NCBI GenBank assembly: GCA_945869675.1
Contig: CAMBPS010000018.1
Coordinates: forward strand, 1 to 46,346
Origin: Prosthecobacter debontii
Lineage (GTDB): Bacteria > Verrucomicrobiota > Verrucomicrobiia > Verrucomicrobiales > Verrucomicrobiaceae
DNA length: 46,346 nt
Direction of reading: 5' to 3'
Made by a program: the position numbers and the translations under genes. The notes under the pieces are model-generated. The model worked only from the letters and a program-made list of their open reading frames with translations. It searched no databases and had not been told where the DNA came from. Of the stretch, positions 16,506-24,579 are shown in pieces. The number at the start of each line of letters is the position of its first letter. Positions within the stretch are counted from its first letter, which is position 1.

Positions 16506-18242
16506 ATGCCTGCACCTGAAGTCGCCCCCGCTCCCGCCTCGCCACCTCCTACCACGGACATGGTCAATGTTCAGATTGATGGAGTCTGGCTAAAATTCCC
16601 CAAAGGCACCCGCATGATCGAGGCCTGCAAGGAGGCGAAGAAGGATGTGCCCCATTACTGCTATCATCCAAAGCTCTCCAGCCCCGGCAACTGCCGCATG
16701 TGCTTGGTCGAAATGGGCATGCCTCCGCGCCCAGCACCAGGGACTGAGCCTGAAAAGGATGAGTATGGCATGCCAAAAATCGGCTGGATGCCACGCGCTG
16801 TGATTGCTTGTGCCAATACGGTAGCCGAAGGAATGGGCATCCGCACGGACTCTCTACTGACCCAGGAATGCCGGAAAGGCGTGATGGAGTTCTTGCTGAT
16901 CAATCATCCACTGGATTGCCCTATTTGTGACCAGGCTGGTGAGTGCCGACTTCAGGAATTCAGCGTAGAGCACGGTAAGGGCGAAAGTCGCTTCCGTGAA
17001 AACAAGGTCAAGAAGCCTAAAAATGTCGATATCGGACCTCGTGTGCGCCTAGACGATGAGCGCTGCATCATGTGCAGTCGCTGCATCCGCTTCAGTGCTG
17101 AGATTGCCGATGATCCGGTGCTGGGCTTCACCGAGCGTGGCAGTCACACGACTCTCGCAGTTCATCCAGGCAAACGTTTGGAAAACAATTACTCCCTCAA
17201 TACCGTTGATATCTGTCCTGTGGGTGCACTGACCTCGAATGACTTCCGTTTTCAGCAGCGTGTGTGGTTCCTGACTGAAACCAATGGTATCTGCACCGGC
17301 TGTGCACGTGGCTGTAATATGGAAATCGGTGCGCGTGGCGACACCATCTTCCGCCAGACACCTCGTGAAAATAACGACGTCAATTCAACATGGATGTGTG
17401 ATCAGGGCCGTCTTGATTTCCATTTTGTGAACAGTGAACTACGTCTCACCGATCCAATGCTAAAAACTGCTGGCAAACATGAAGTCACCAGTTGGAAAAA
17501 AGCCATTCAAGCAATCGCTGACGGAGTCGCCGGAGTGAAAGGTGCCGAAATTGCCATCATTGCGAGTGCACGCATGACCAACGAAGAGCTCTTCTTTGTC
17601 AAACACCTGGCTAAGACACTGGGAACGGAAAATGTGGACGTCATCCCACGCGATGGCGGTGCCGACAATTACCTGCGCGCCGACGACCTGAATCCAAATT
17701 CTAATGGCGTCCGCCAGATTCTAGGAACTGAGCCGGGCTCTAAACTGGCAGAGATCACTGAGCTGATGAGCCGCGGTCGCTTACGTGTCGTCTTTGCCCT
17801 TGGTGAAAACCTCCTCAAATGCGGCTTCGATCGTCGCGACTTGGAAAAAGTCAGCCTTCTCACAACTTTACATATCCTGGCCAATGCTAGTGCTGAGCTG
17901 TCTCATGTCGTGCTAGCTGGAAATGCCTATGCTGAAAAACGTGGCAGCATGATCAATGCGACCGGACGTCTGCAGCGCCTAAACAAAGCGGTGAATGCCC
18001 CAGGCAATGCCCGCGACACTTGGGAGATCCTACGTGATATCATCGTCGCTATCGGAGGATCGAATGGTCTCTACTCCGTGGAAGATGTCTTCAAGCGAAT
18101 CACCTCCGAAGTTCCAGCTCTGGAAGGGGTCAGTTACGCCAAGATCGGTGATCTCGGACTGCCTGTGCTCCAGACCAGTGAGACCGTCCCACTGATCGAG
18201 CGCGAAAAAGAACGCAAAGCCAAAGGCATCATCGTTGGTTAA
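16506..18242 (+). CDS. nuoG: NADH-quinone oxidoreductase subunit G-like iron-sulfur protein
   Basis: A 578-residue complex I subunit. Cluster ligands are all visible: a 2Fe-2S set at Cys52, 63, 66 and 102; a HxxxCxxCxxxxxC set at His134, Cys138, 141 and 147; a 4Fe-4S set at Cys187, 190, 193 and 237; and Cys263, 266, 270 and 298 in the molybdopterin-like domain that follows to the C-terminus. The first ~18 residues are Pro/Ala-rich, and Met19 (16560) is an alternative start. In the cell it would sit in the peripheral arm and pass electrons from NADH toward quinone. Other nuo genes are absent: the upstream gene is the PurS-like one and the next is convergent. Confidence 0.9.
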   Translation: MPAPEVAPAPASPPPTTDMVNVQIDGVWLKFPKGTRMIEACKEAKKDVPHYCYHPKLSSPGNCRMCLVEMGMPPRPAPGTEPEKDEYGMPKIGWMPRAVIACANTVAEGMGIRTDSLLTQECRKGVMEFLLINHPLDCPICDQAGECRLQEFSVEHGKGESRFRENKVKKPKNVDIGPRVRLDDERCIMCSRCIRFSAEIADDPVLGFTERGSHTTLAVHPGKRLENNYSLNTVDICPVGALTSNDFRFQQRVWFLTETNGICTGCARGCNMEIGARGDTIFRQTPRENNDVNSTWMCDQGRLDFHFVNSELRLTDPMLKTAGKHEVTSWKKAIQAIADGVAGVKGAEIAIIASARMTNEELFFVKHLAKTLGTENVDVIPRDGGADNYLRADDLNPNSNGVRQILGTEPGSKLAEITELMSRGRLRVVFALGENLLKCGFDRRDLEKVSLLTTLHILANASAELSHVVLAGNAYAEKRGSMINATGRLQRLNKAVNAPGNARDTWEILRDIIVAIGGSNGLYSVEDVFKRITSEVPALEGVSYAKIGDLGLPVLQTSETVPLIEREKERKAKGIIVG

Positions 18243-18250
18243 TCCAGGGG

Positions 18251-19522
18251 CTATATGCCCCAACCTTCTCGGTAGGCAGCACGCTTCCAGAGTTTTTCAC
18301 CTTCGGGATTGTCGATCAGTCTGCCGGTTTTAGGATCGCAGCGCACCACTGTGTCAGTGCGATAAGCAATGTTTCCGAGATGACACATCATCGTGCTTTT
18401 TTGACCTTCCCCAATGGGACTGTTCAGCTCAGTTTTGCCGCGAATAGCGTCTAGGAAATTGCCAATATGAGCTGCGTCGCCACCACCAGCCGGCTTGCTT
18501 TTACTGATCTCAGTTCCTTTGGGATCATGGATCGTCCAGAAATCTCGAGCGATTGCGAGCGTGCCTTTATCACCATAGAACACGACTTCTGCCAGAGGCT
18601 TTTCAGCGGTTCGGGGATGACATGAACTTTGCACCCATTCACAGCCGGCATGACCGAAGTCGTAAACCGCCGTACCGGTGTCTGGCGTCTCTTGCTCGTC
18701 CTGATAAAAGTAGCGACCTCCATTGTAAGTGACTTTAGTCGGATAATCGCCCTTCAATCCCCAGCGCAAAATGTCCAGCGTGTGGATGCCATTGTTTCCG
18801 AGTTCGCCATTGCCCCAATGCCAAAGCCAATGCCAGTCATAGTGAGCATACTTTTTCAGGTCATGTTTGGCATCATCCGGTACAGGCCCCTGCCACATGT
18901 TCCAGTCCAGATCGGCAGAGGGTGGCAGTGCTAACTGACCGACCGTCTTACGCGAGTTGTAATAGAAGCCGCGGCCAAAGCGGGCCTGTCCAATGACGCC
19001 ACCATGTAGGGCAGCGATGGCCTCTTTCATCCATGTGCGGCGTTGATTGCCCATTTGAACGACTTTGCCAGATTTTAAAGTCGCCGAGACCAACGCTTCC
19101 GCCTCACCAGGGTTTTGGCTTCCCGGCTTTTCCACATAGACGTTCTTGCCAGCCTGCAGAGCCAAGATAGCCATGGGGGTATGCCAGAAATTCGGTGTGG
19201 CAATGAAGACAGCATCCACCGTTTTATCCTCTAGGATTTTGCGAAAGTCGCGCACCCCCTGGCAAGAGGTTGCTTGTTTGTCGGCGACCACAGTTAGACC
19301 CTTTTCCAAACGTCCCGAGTCAGCCTCTGCTAGGTAAGCAATCTCGACGTTTGGCAATGACAGCAGCGCCTGCACATGTCCCATGCCACGACCAAGCGCG
19401 ACGACAGCGACCTTAAGTTTGTTAGCTGCCTGATCTGCAGACCTGAGTTTGGGCAGCGCTGAAAGCGTGGCTCCGATGCCAAGCACAGAAGAGTGAGAGA
19501 GAAGAGTACGGCGGTTCATCAT
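18251..19522 (-). CDS. Tat-exported Gfo/Idh/MocA-family oxidoreductase
   Basis: A 423-residue NAD(P)-dependent sugar oxidoreductase. It has a twin-arginine leader (MNRRTLLSHSSVLGIGATLSALP) and then a Rossmann fold starting KLKVAVVALGRGMGHVQALLSLPNVEIAYLAEADSGRL. The family's catalytic segment is present as AGKNVYVEKPGSQNPGEAEALV (the EKP lysine), and the C-terminal beta domain has LRWGLKGDYPTKVTYNGGRYFYQDEQETPDT. Tat-exported members are widespread in this phylum and act on sugars or inositols with tightly bound cofactor; the substrate is not known. It is convergent with nuoG and overlaps nothing; the first two codons are both ATG. Confidence 0.9.
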   Translation of the reverse strand: MMNRRTLLSHSSVLGIGATLSALPKLRSADQAANKLKVAVVALGRGMGHVQALLSLPNVEIAYLAEADSGRLEKGLTVVADKQATSCQGVRDFRKILEDKTVDAVFIATPNFWHTPMAILALQAGKNVYVEKPGSQNPGEAEALVSATLKSGKVVQMGNQRRTWMKEAIAALHGGVIGQARFGRGFYYNSRKTVGQLALPPSADLDWNMWQGPVPDDAKHDLKKYAHYDWHWLWHWGNGELGNNGIHTLDILRWGLKGDYPTKVTYNGGRYFYQDEQETPDTGTAVYDFGHAGCEWVQSSCHPRTAEKPLAEVVFYGDKGTLAIARDFWTIHDPKGTEISKSKPAGGGDAAHIGNFLDAIRGKTELNSPIGEGQKSTMMCHLGNIAYRTDTVVRCDPKTGRLIDNPEGEKLWKRAAYREGWGI

Positions 19523-19591
19523 ACACAGATGAATCGACTCAAGGCGGAGTCCTCTATCGTTGCGATTGTCACCAGCTTCGATGCTTTTGCA

Positions 19592-20206
19592 TCAAGACTT
19601 CAATCTGAATCGAATCATGATCGCAGCAATTGAAGCTCCGATTAAGTTAGCCACCAGGTCCCAGCCGGTATTTTCATAGCCACCGACATTCGTATTTGGG
19701 ATCGTCAGAACGGCGATGAACTCGACCACCTCATTCAGTGCGCCAAAGCCTGCTCCTGCTGCAGCACTCAGAAGCAGGAGTCCAAAGGTTGGCTTAAGGT
19801 CAAGGCCTGCAATGCGCAGCAGGCTGAATTTTAATGAGTGCCAGCAAACCAAGGTCGTGGTGCCAAATCCGTAAGCATGGACGATTTGGTCATACTTCAG
19901 TTTTTGCGGAATGATCCACCAACTATACAGCACCGCCTGATCTCCATTGTAAGGCCAGCCCTTTGGAAGAGGCACTAGCCCACCCGCCATGTGCAGTAGC
20001 CCCCAAATCGAAAGCGCCCACAGCAGCGCTGAGGTCAGTGAAACGGCTCGGTGCACCAACATCACGGCACCAATCAATACCAGCATCACCACAATGTAAA
20101 AGATGAACTCTTTGTTCCCCTGCAGCATCGATCCAACGACCGCAGCCATCATGTAAAGTGCTGTAAATGCAGCCAAAGGCAATAGACGCGGAGGAGTCAT
20201 TTTCAT
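19592..20206 (-). CDS. DUF2238 (YjdF-like) multi-pass membrane protein
   Basis: A 204-residue integral membrane protein with about six hydrophobic segments (for example FTALYMMAAVVGSML, FIFYIVVMLVLIGAVMLV, ALLWALSIWGLLHMA, FGLLLLSAAAGAGFGALNEVVEF, LVANLIGASIAAIMI). The polar signature YDQIVHAYGFG...LNEVVEFI...YENTGWDLVANLIGA matches the DUF2238/YjdF family, where conserved His, Glu and Asp line up across helices. Function is unknown. It follows the RDD-domain gene by 18 nt on the same strand, so both membrane proteins are likely co-expressed. A second ATG two codons in is equally possible as start. Confidence 0.75.
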   Translation of the reverse strand: MKMTPPRLLPLAAFTALYMMAAVVGSMLQGNKEFIFYIVVMLVLIGAVMLVHRAVSLTSALLWALSIWGLLHMAGGLVPLPKGWPYNGDQAVLYSWWIIPQKLKYDQIVHAYGFGTTTLVCWHSLKFSLLRIAGLDLKPTFGLLLLSAAAGAGFGALNEVVEFIAVLTIPNTNVGGYENTGWDLVANLIGASIAAIMIRFRLKS

Positions 20207-20224
20207 GAGATAATGCTTTAAGTC

Positions 20225-20791
20225 CTAGATTGGTTGTGATCCTGGTGGCCGATACATCCGAGGCATACGCATTTCTGACATAGGCCGTGGTTTTGGTATG
20301 GGTGGCTTACGCAGATCAATCACGCGTGTTTTTGACCAAGTATCATGCCAACCCCTGCTATTGCGGCCCAAAAATGAAAAGGGTTCGAATGGCACAATAC
20401 GAGAAAGAGTGCGGCCCATGATGGTAAGGAAGTCAGGCTGCCGTCCTTTCAAATCAATCACTTTGGTACCTGTCACAAGCTTTCCGATCGTGCGCCCGCA
20501 GATGCTTTCCATGATCACATAATAAACAAGGAGCAAACTGGTCGTGAGGATGACGTCCATCAATCCTGACATTTTTTCAGTCCAATCAACGAGGCCCGAA
20601 ATCAGACCAGCCTGCCCTAAAAGACCCATGAGAAGAAAAACCAAAAAGGCAAAAGCCATGCCAGCAATCCTATCAATGATGAAGTTTAAAAAACGTTTCG
20701 TGCCACTAGCGTCCTGCAAATCCTCATCATGGCTGACCCGGAGTATTTCTGCTTGGGGTGTAGCGTAAGGATTCATGGGGTCATCATTCAT
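20225..20791 (-). CDS. RDD-family membrane protein
   Basis: A 188-residue protein with the common Verrucomicrobial opening MNPYATPQAE a few residues in, then an RDD domain: KRFLNFIIDRIAGMAFAFLVFLLMGL, a second helix TTSLLLVYYVIMESICGRTIGKLVTGTKVID and GRTLSRIVPFEPFSFLG, closing with RGWHDTWSKTRVID. The Arg and two Asp residues that name the family are in place (R...D in helix 1 and GWHD near the end). The C-terminal tail is Pro/Arg-rich and cytoplasmic. Function is not established; some RDD proteins work as ion antiporters. It is the first gene of a two-gene unit with the DUF2238 gene and divergent from the PIN-TRAM gene. Confidence 0.88.
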   Translation of the reverse strand: MNDDPMNPYATPQAEILRVSHDEDLQDASGTKRFLNFIIDRIAGMAFAFLVFLLMGLLGQAGLISGLVDWTEKMSGLMDVILTTSLLLVYYVIMESICGRTIGKLVTGTKVIDLKGRQPDFLTIMGRTLSRIVPFEPFSFLGRNSRGWHDTWSKTRVIDLRKPPIPKPRPMSEMRMPRMYRPPGSQPI

Positions 20792-20940
20792 GCTTGCACA
20801 GATTTACAATCAATCTGCACTAAATCACAAGAGCCATTCTTCTTGATGAGTTCGATCAGGAGATGATTTAGCTCCAACGAGTAAATTGGCCCTCGTCAAG
20901 AGTCGGGGTTACAGTTAGATTAAGGCTCTTATTTCACCGC

Positions 20941-21978
20941 ATGAATTCTGTTTGGTCCATTCGCCTCGTTCGAGCGCTGTTCTTCTTCCTGTTTGTCTTC
21001 ACGGGAATGATCATTGCGGTAGGCTTTGAACTTCATGGTGGTCTGGGGGCTTTGATTGGAGCCTTAGCCATGGGCTTGCTGTGGTTGCTTGATATGCTTT
21101 TAGCCCGCATCACTTTACGCGATTTTAGTCATGCCACCTTTGGTTTGGCGATCGGACTGTTTTGCGCTTGGCTGGTCACACGCATTGGCATTTTTCAGTT
21201 AAGTTACTTCCAGGCATCGGATCATGGGGAGGCCATCCGTAATGTCGTGGAGATCTTGATCTTTGCCTCCTTGTCCTTCTTTGGGGTGACTTTTGCACTG
21301 CGCAGTGACCGCGATCAATTTGCCTTTCTGATCCCCTACGTTCGCTTTCAGCGGGATGGCGCTGAGGGGGAACCCATTCTTTTAGACACCAACATCATCA
21401 TTGATGGCCGAATCCCTGAAGTTGTGGCTACGGGCTTTTTGAGTGGGGCTTTGGTGGTGCCACGATTTGTTTTGGATGAGTTACAAAAGCTCACGGAATC
21501 GGGTGATTCACAAAAAGTGTTACGAGGAAAGCGTGGACTGGAAATGATGGAAAAAATGCGTGGCATGACGAATGTGCGGCTAGCCATTCACGAAGATCCT
21601 CCAACACAGGACAACCGTCAAATTTCTGTGGACGCTCGGCTGGTCACCTTAGCGCGTCAACTCAATGCACGACTACTGACCAATGATGAGGACTTGGCCA
21701 AAGTGGCACGACTGCGCGAGATCACTGTGCTAAGCTTCAATGATCTCACAATCGCTCTACAGACGCAGATCAATCCAGGAGATGAACTTGCAATACACCT
21801 AACGAAGTTGGGTAAAGACAAGCATCAGGCCTTAGGCTACCTGAATGACGGGACGATGATCGTGGTGAATCAGGCGGCTACACTGATCGGACAAACCGTG
21901 AGTGTGATCATCACGAGTGCTTTACCGACCTCAGGTGGAAGACTGATTTTCGCTGAGCTAAAACAGGACAAGCGCTGA
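20941..21978 (+). CDS. PIN and TRAM domain membrane protein (YacL-like)
   Basis: A 345-residue protein with four N-terminal membrane helices (residues about 8-125), a PIN ribonuclease-like domain and a C-terminal TRAM domain. The PIN part holds PILLDTNIIIDGRIPEVVATGFLSGALVVPRFVLDELQKL, VDARLVTLARQLNARLLTNDEDLAKVA, giving the acidic metal-binding residues of the fold. The TRAM part reads NPGDELAIHLTKLGKDKHQALGYLNDGTMIVVNQAATLIGQTVSVIITSALPTSGGRLIFAE, typical of YacL proteins. Family members are membrane-anchored putative RNases; activity is not shown here. The start is fixed by the first helix. It is a single gene. Confidence 0.92.
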   Translation: MNSVWSIRLVRALFFFLFVFTGMIIAVGFELHGGLGALIGALAMGLLWLLDMLLARITLRDFSHATFGLAIGLFCAWLVTRIGIFQLSYFQASDHGEAIRNVVEILIFASLSFFGVTFALRSDRDQFAFLIPYVRFQRDGAEGEPILLDTNIIIDGRIPEVVATGFLSGALVVPRFVLDELQKLTESGDSQKVLRGKRGLEMMEKMRGMTNVRLAIHEDPPTQDNRQISVDARLVTLARQLNARLLTNDEDLAKVARLREITVLSFNDLTIALQTQINPGDELAIHLTKLGKDKHQALGYLNDGTMIVVNQAATLIGQTVSVIITSALPTSGGRLIFAELKQDKR

Positions 21979-22091
21979 TAACAGTCACAATAGGTGAACA
22001 TCAAGGTGCAAAGGCAGGCATTCAATGAAAATGGATTCATGGCACTCTTGATAAGCGTTCATGAGATCATTTAACACACGATAACAGTATC

Positions 22092-22934
22092 TCAGGCTAC
22101 CGATAAATCCGTATTCGATGCACGATCTGCCCAATCATCGACCTCACGCAGGCGCTGATTGGCTGTATCGCGGATTTTTTTAACGGCATATTTCCCAAGG
22201 GGCAGCCGCTGAGGAGCCAGCTGTTCATGAACCATTTGGACAATCAATTCGGCAGCCCTCTCCGGATCACCGGGCTGTTTGCCATCTACATGGTTCAGGA
22301 AAGCGGCGAACTTACCAGCAGTTCCAGCGTATTCAGGCATCTGCTCACCATGGTCCAGACCTTTAGAAATGAAAGCTGTGCGAAAGGGCCCTGGCTGTAC
22401 TAGCGTGACTTTGATGCCATGGGGTTGCACTTCAGCGCGCAGACTTTCACTGAGAGACTCGACGGCCGCTTTAGCAGCACCATAAACACCAAATCCAGGG
22501 TAGTTAGAGATCGCTGCGGCAGCGCTCATATTGATAATGTGACCACTTTTTTGTGCGCGCATGATCGGCAGAACCGCACGGATGACATTTAGAGTGCCAA
22601 AGAAATTGGTTTCAAAATTACGCCGAATTTGCTCCTCGCTACATTCCTCGATGGCACCGATTAAACCATAACCTGCATTATTCACGCAGACGTCGATCTT
22701 ACTCGTCATCTGCGCAGCCGTGTTTAAAACGGAGCGGACTTGGTCGGCATCCGTGATATTGAGCGCTAGGCCGTGACAACGTCCCGCACCTACATGCTCC
22801 AGCATTTCTAGATCCTCCTGCCGCCGAGCCGTGGCAATGACGTGATCTCCTGCTAGCAGCGCTGCCTCAGCAATGCACCGGCCAAAGCCGGAGGAACAGC
22901 CCGTGATAAACCATGTTCGTGATGTGTCTGACAT
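22092..22934 (-). CDS. Short-chain dehydrogenase/reductase (SDR) family oxidoreductase
   Basis: A 280-residue classical SDR. The cofactor loop is TGCSSGFGRCIAEAAL (TGxxxGxG) at about residues 11-26, NNAGYGLIGAIEE marks the NNAG strand, NMSAAAAISNYPGFGVYGAAKAAVESLSESLRAE has the catalytic Ser-Tyr-Lys (YGAAK). The pattern resembles the oxidoreductases annotated as YdfG or retinol-dehydrogenase-like SDRs, whose substrates vary. It lies just 9 nt downstream of the photolyase-like gene on the same strand, so the two are likely co-transcribed. Substrate not predictable. Confidence 0.9.
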   Translation of the reverse strand: MSDTSRTWFITGCSSGFGRCIAEAALLAGDHVIATARRQEDLEMLEHVGAGRCHGLALNITDADQVRSVLNTAAQMTSKIDVCVNNAGYGLIGAIEECSEEQIRRNFETNFFGTLNVIRAVLPIMRAQKSGHIINMSAAAAISNYPGFGVYGAAKAAVESLSESLRAEVQPHGIKVTLVQPGPFRTAFISKGLDHGEQMPEYAGTAGKFAAFLNHVDGKQPGDPERAAELIVQMVHEQLAPQRLPLGKYAVKKIRDTANQRLREVDDWADRASNTDLSVA

Positions 22935-22943
22935 AGACGAACA

Positions 22944-24473
22944 TTACGCTAGCGAATGACGAATGGACTCGGCTTGCTCCGAGATAGCTGCTTTTTCTGT
23001 CACTGTCAGGCGACTGACATTGCGAACCTGCATGGACATTCGTTGATTCTTTTTAAGTCGTGTCTCATGTCGCATCAGAAAATCCCAATACAACGTTGTG
23101 AAAGGGCAGGCATCTGGTCCCGTGGATTTAGCTGGATCAAAACGACATCCCGAGCAGTAATTAGACATGCGCTGGATGTATTTGCCTGAGGCGATGTAGG
23201 GCTTGCTGGCCATGATACCGCCATCACAATGCTGGGACATGCCGAGAGTATTTGGCAACTCGACCCACTCCACGGCATCCACATAGACGGCTAAGTACCA
23301 CTCATGCACTGCCCGTGGCTTCACTCCCAGTAGTAACGAAAACAATCCCGTGACCATGAGCCTTTGAATGTGATGCGCATGTCCATAGCGTAATGTTTGA
23401 CCAATGGCCTCACGCAGGCAGTTCATGTCCGTCTCTCCCGTCCAATAAAAACCAGGCAGTGCTTGCTGAGCATCGAGCGAGTTCAAGTTGATATAGTCCG
23501 GCATGAATCGCCAATAAATGGAGCGCACATACTCTCGCCAACCTAAGATTTGACGGATAAAGCCTTCCACTGCGGCAAGCGGTGCGCGACCCGTCCGATA
23601 AGCCTTTTCTGCCGCGGCGATGACCACTCGCGGGTTGAGTAACTTGAGATTCATGACCACACTGAGGCGACTGTGAAAAAGCCAAGGTTCACGTGTCCAC
23701 ATGGCGTCTTGGTAGTCACCAAAATCGCTCAATCGATTCTCAATAAAGTCCTCCAGTGCTAACTGAGCTTCCTGCGAAGTTAGTGGCCAGTCGAAGTCCG
23801 CTAACTGACCCGGATGACTGGCAAATCGCTGCTCCACAAGATCGATCACCGCTCGAGTGATTGTATCAGGTAAAAATCGTCTCGGTGCTGCGTGCAGAGG
23901 CGGCCCCTGCTTTGCAAAGCTTTTGCGATTCTCATTGTCAAAATTCCACTCGCCCCCCACCGGCTTGCCATCATCCATGAGCACCTGATGTTTGACCCGC
24001 ATCTCGCGATAAAAAAACTCCATGCGTAGCTGTTTACGGCCTTTAGCGTGTTTTTCAAAGTCGGCCTGAGAGGCTAAAAAGTGCCTGTCTTCACGTATCT
24101 CTAAGGGCATGGCTAGAGCCTCAGCAATCAGGCGGAAATCTTCGCGCACCTGCCATTCACCTGGCTCCACTAGAATAAGACCTTGCGGTTTTAAGCGCTT
24201 GATCGCTGAGGCCAATTCGGCAACAAAGCTACCAGCGTTTTCAAAGTCTTCCAACTTCCGATAATCCACGCGAATACCCTCAGCCCTCAGGCTTTCGGCA
24301 AAATGGCGCATGGCTGAAAGGAAAACCACAATCCGCGCTTTGTGAGTCCATACTTTAGTGGATTCTGCCGACACCTCAGCCATCCAAACACAGTCCTGAA
24401 TTGGATCAAAACCATCAAAGACAAAGGAATGACGGTCTAGTTGATCACCGAGGATGAGAAGTAAATGGCGCAT
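22944..24473 (-). CDS. Cryptochrome/photolyase-related protein with Fe-S cluster (FeS-BCP type)
   Basis: A 509-residue protein from the ATG at 24473; this start gives MRHLLLILGDQLD, the standard N-terminus of the deoxyribodipyrimidine photolyase-related family, whereas the 17 upstream codons look like non-coding DNA. Diagnostic features are ILGWREYVRSIYW in the FAD domain and the cluster region with four Cys (QHCDGG, NYCSGCRF, DACPF), the pattern of bacterial (6-4) photolyases and FeS cryptochromes that bind FAD and a 4Fe-4S cluster. It would use blue light to repair UV photoproducts or sense light. Light-dependent repair is known for relatives, inferred here. An SDR gene follows 9 nt later. 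Confidence 0.92.
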   Translation of the reverse strand: MRHLLLILGDQLDRHSFVFDGFDPIQDCVWMAEVSAESTKVWTHKARIVVFLSAMRHFAESLRAEGIRVDYRKLEDFENAGSFVAELASAIKRLKPQGLILVEPGEWQVREDFRLIAEALAMPLEIREDRHFLASQADFEKHAKGRKQLRMEFFYREMRVKHQVLMDDGKPVGGEWNFDNENRKSFAKQGPPLHAAPRRFLPDTITRAVIDLVEQRFASHPGQLADFDWPLTSQEAQLALEDFIENRLSDFGDYQDAMWTREPWLFHSRLSVVMNLKLLNPRVVIAAAEKAYRTGRAPLAAVEGFIRQILGWREYVRSIYWRFMPDYINLNSLDAQQALPGFYWTGETDMNCLREAIGQTLRYGHAHHIQRLMVTGLFSLLLGVKPRAVHEWYLAVYVDAVEWVELPNTLGMSQHCDGGIMASKPYIASGKYIQRMSNYCSGCRFDPAKSTGPDACPFTTLYWDFLMRHETRLKKNQRMSMQVRNVSRLTVTEKAAISEQAESIRHSLA

Positions 24474-24579
24474 GCACCAAAGGATTACGACGCGGCCCAC
24501 GAATCGGAAAACAAACTGAGGCAAATATTTGATTCATTTATTCAGAGCGCTAATCAACTTTCTCAGAAAAGACGACGGC

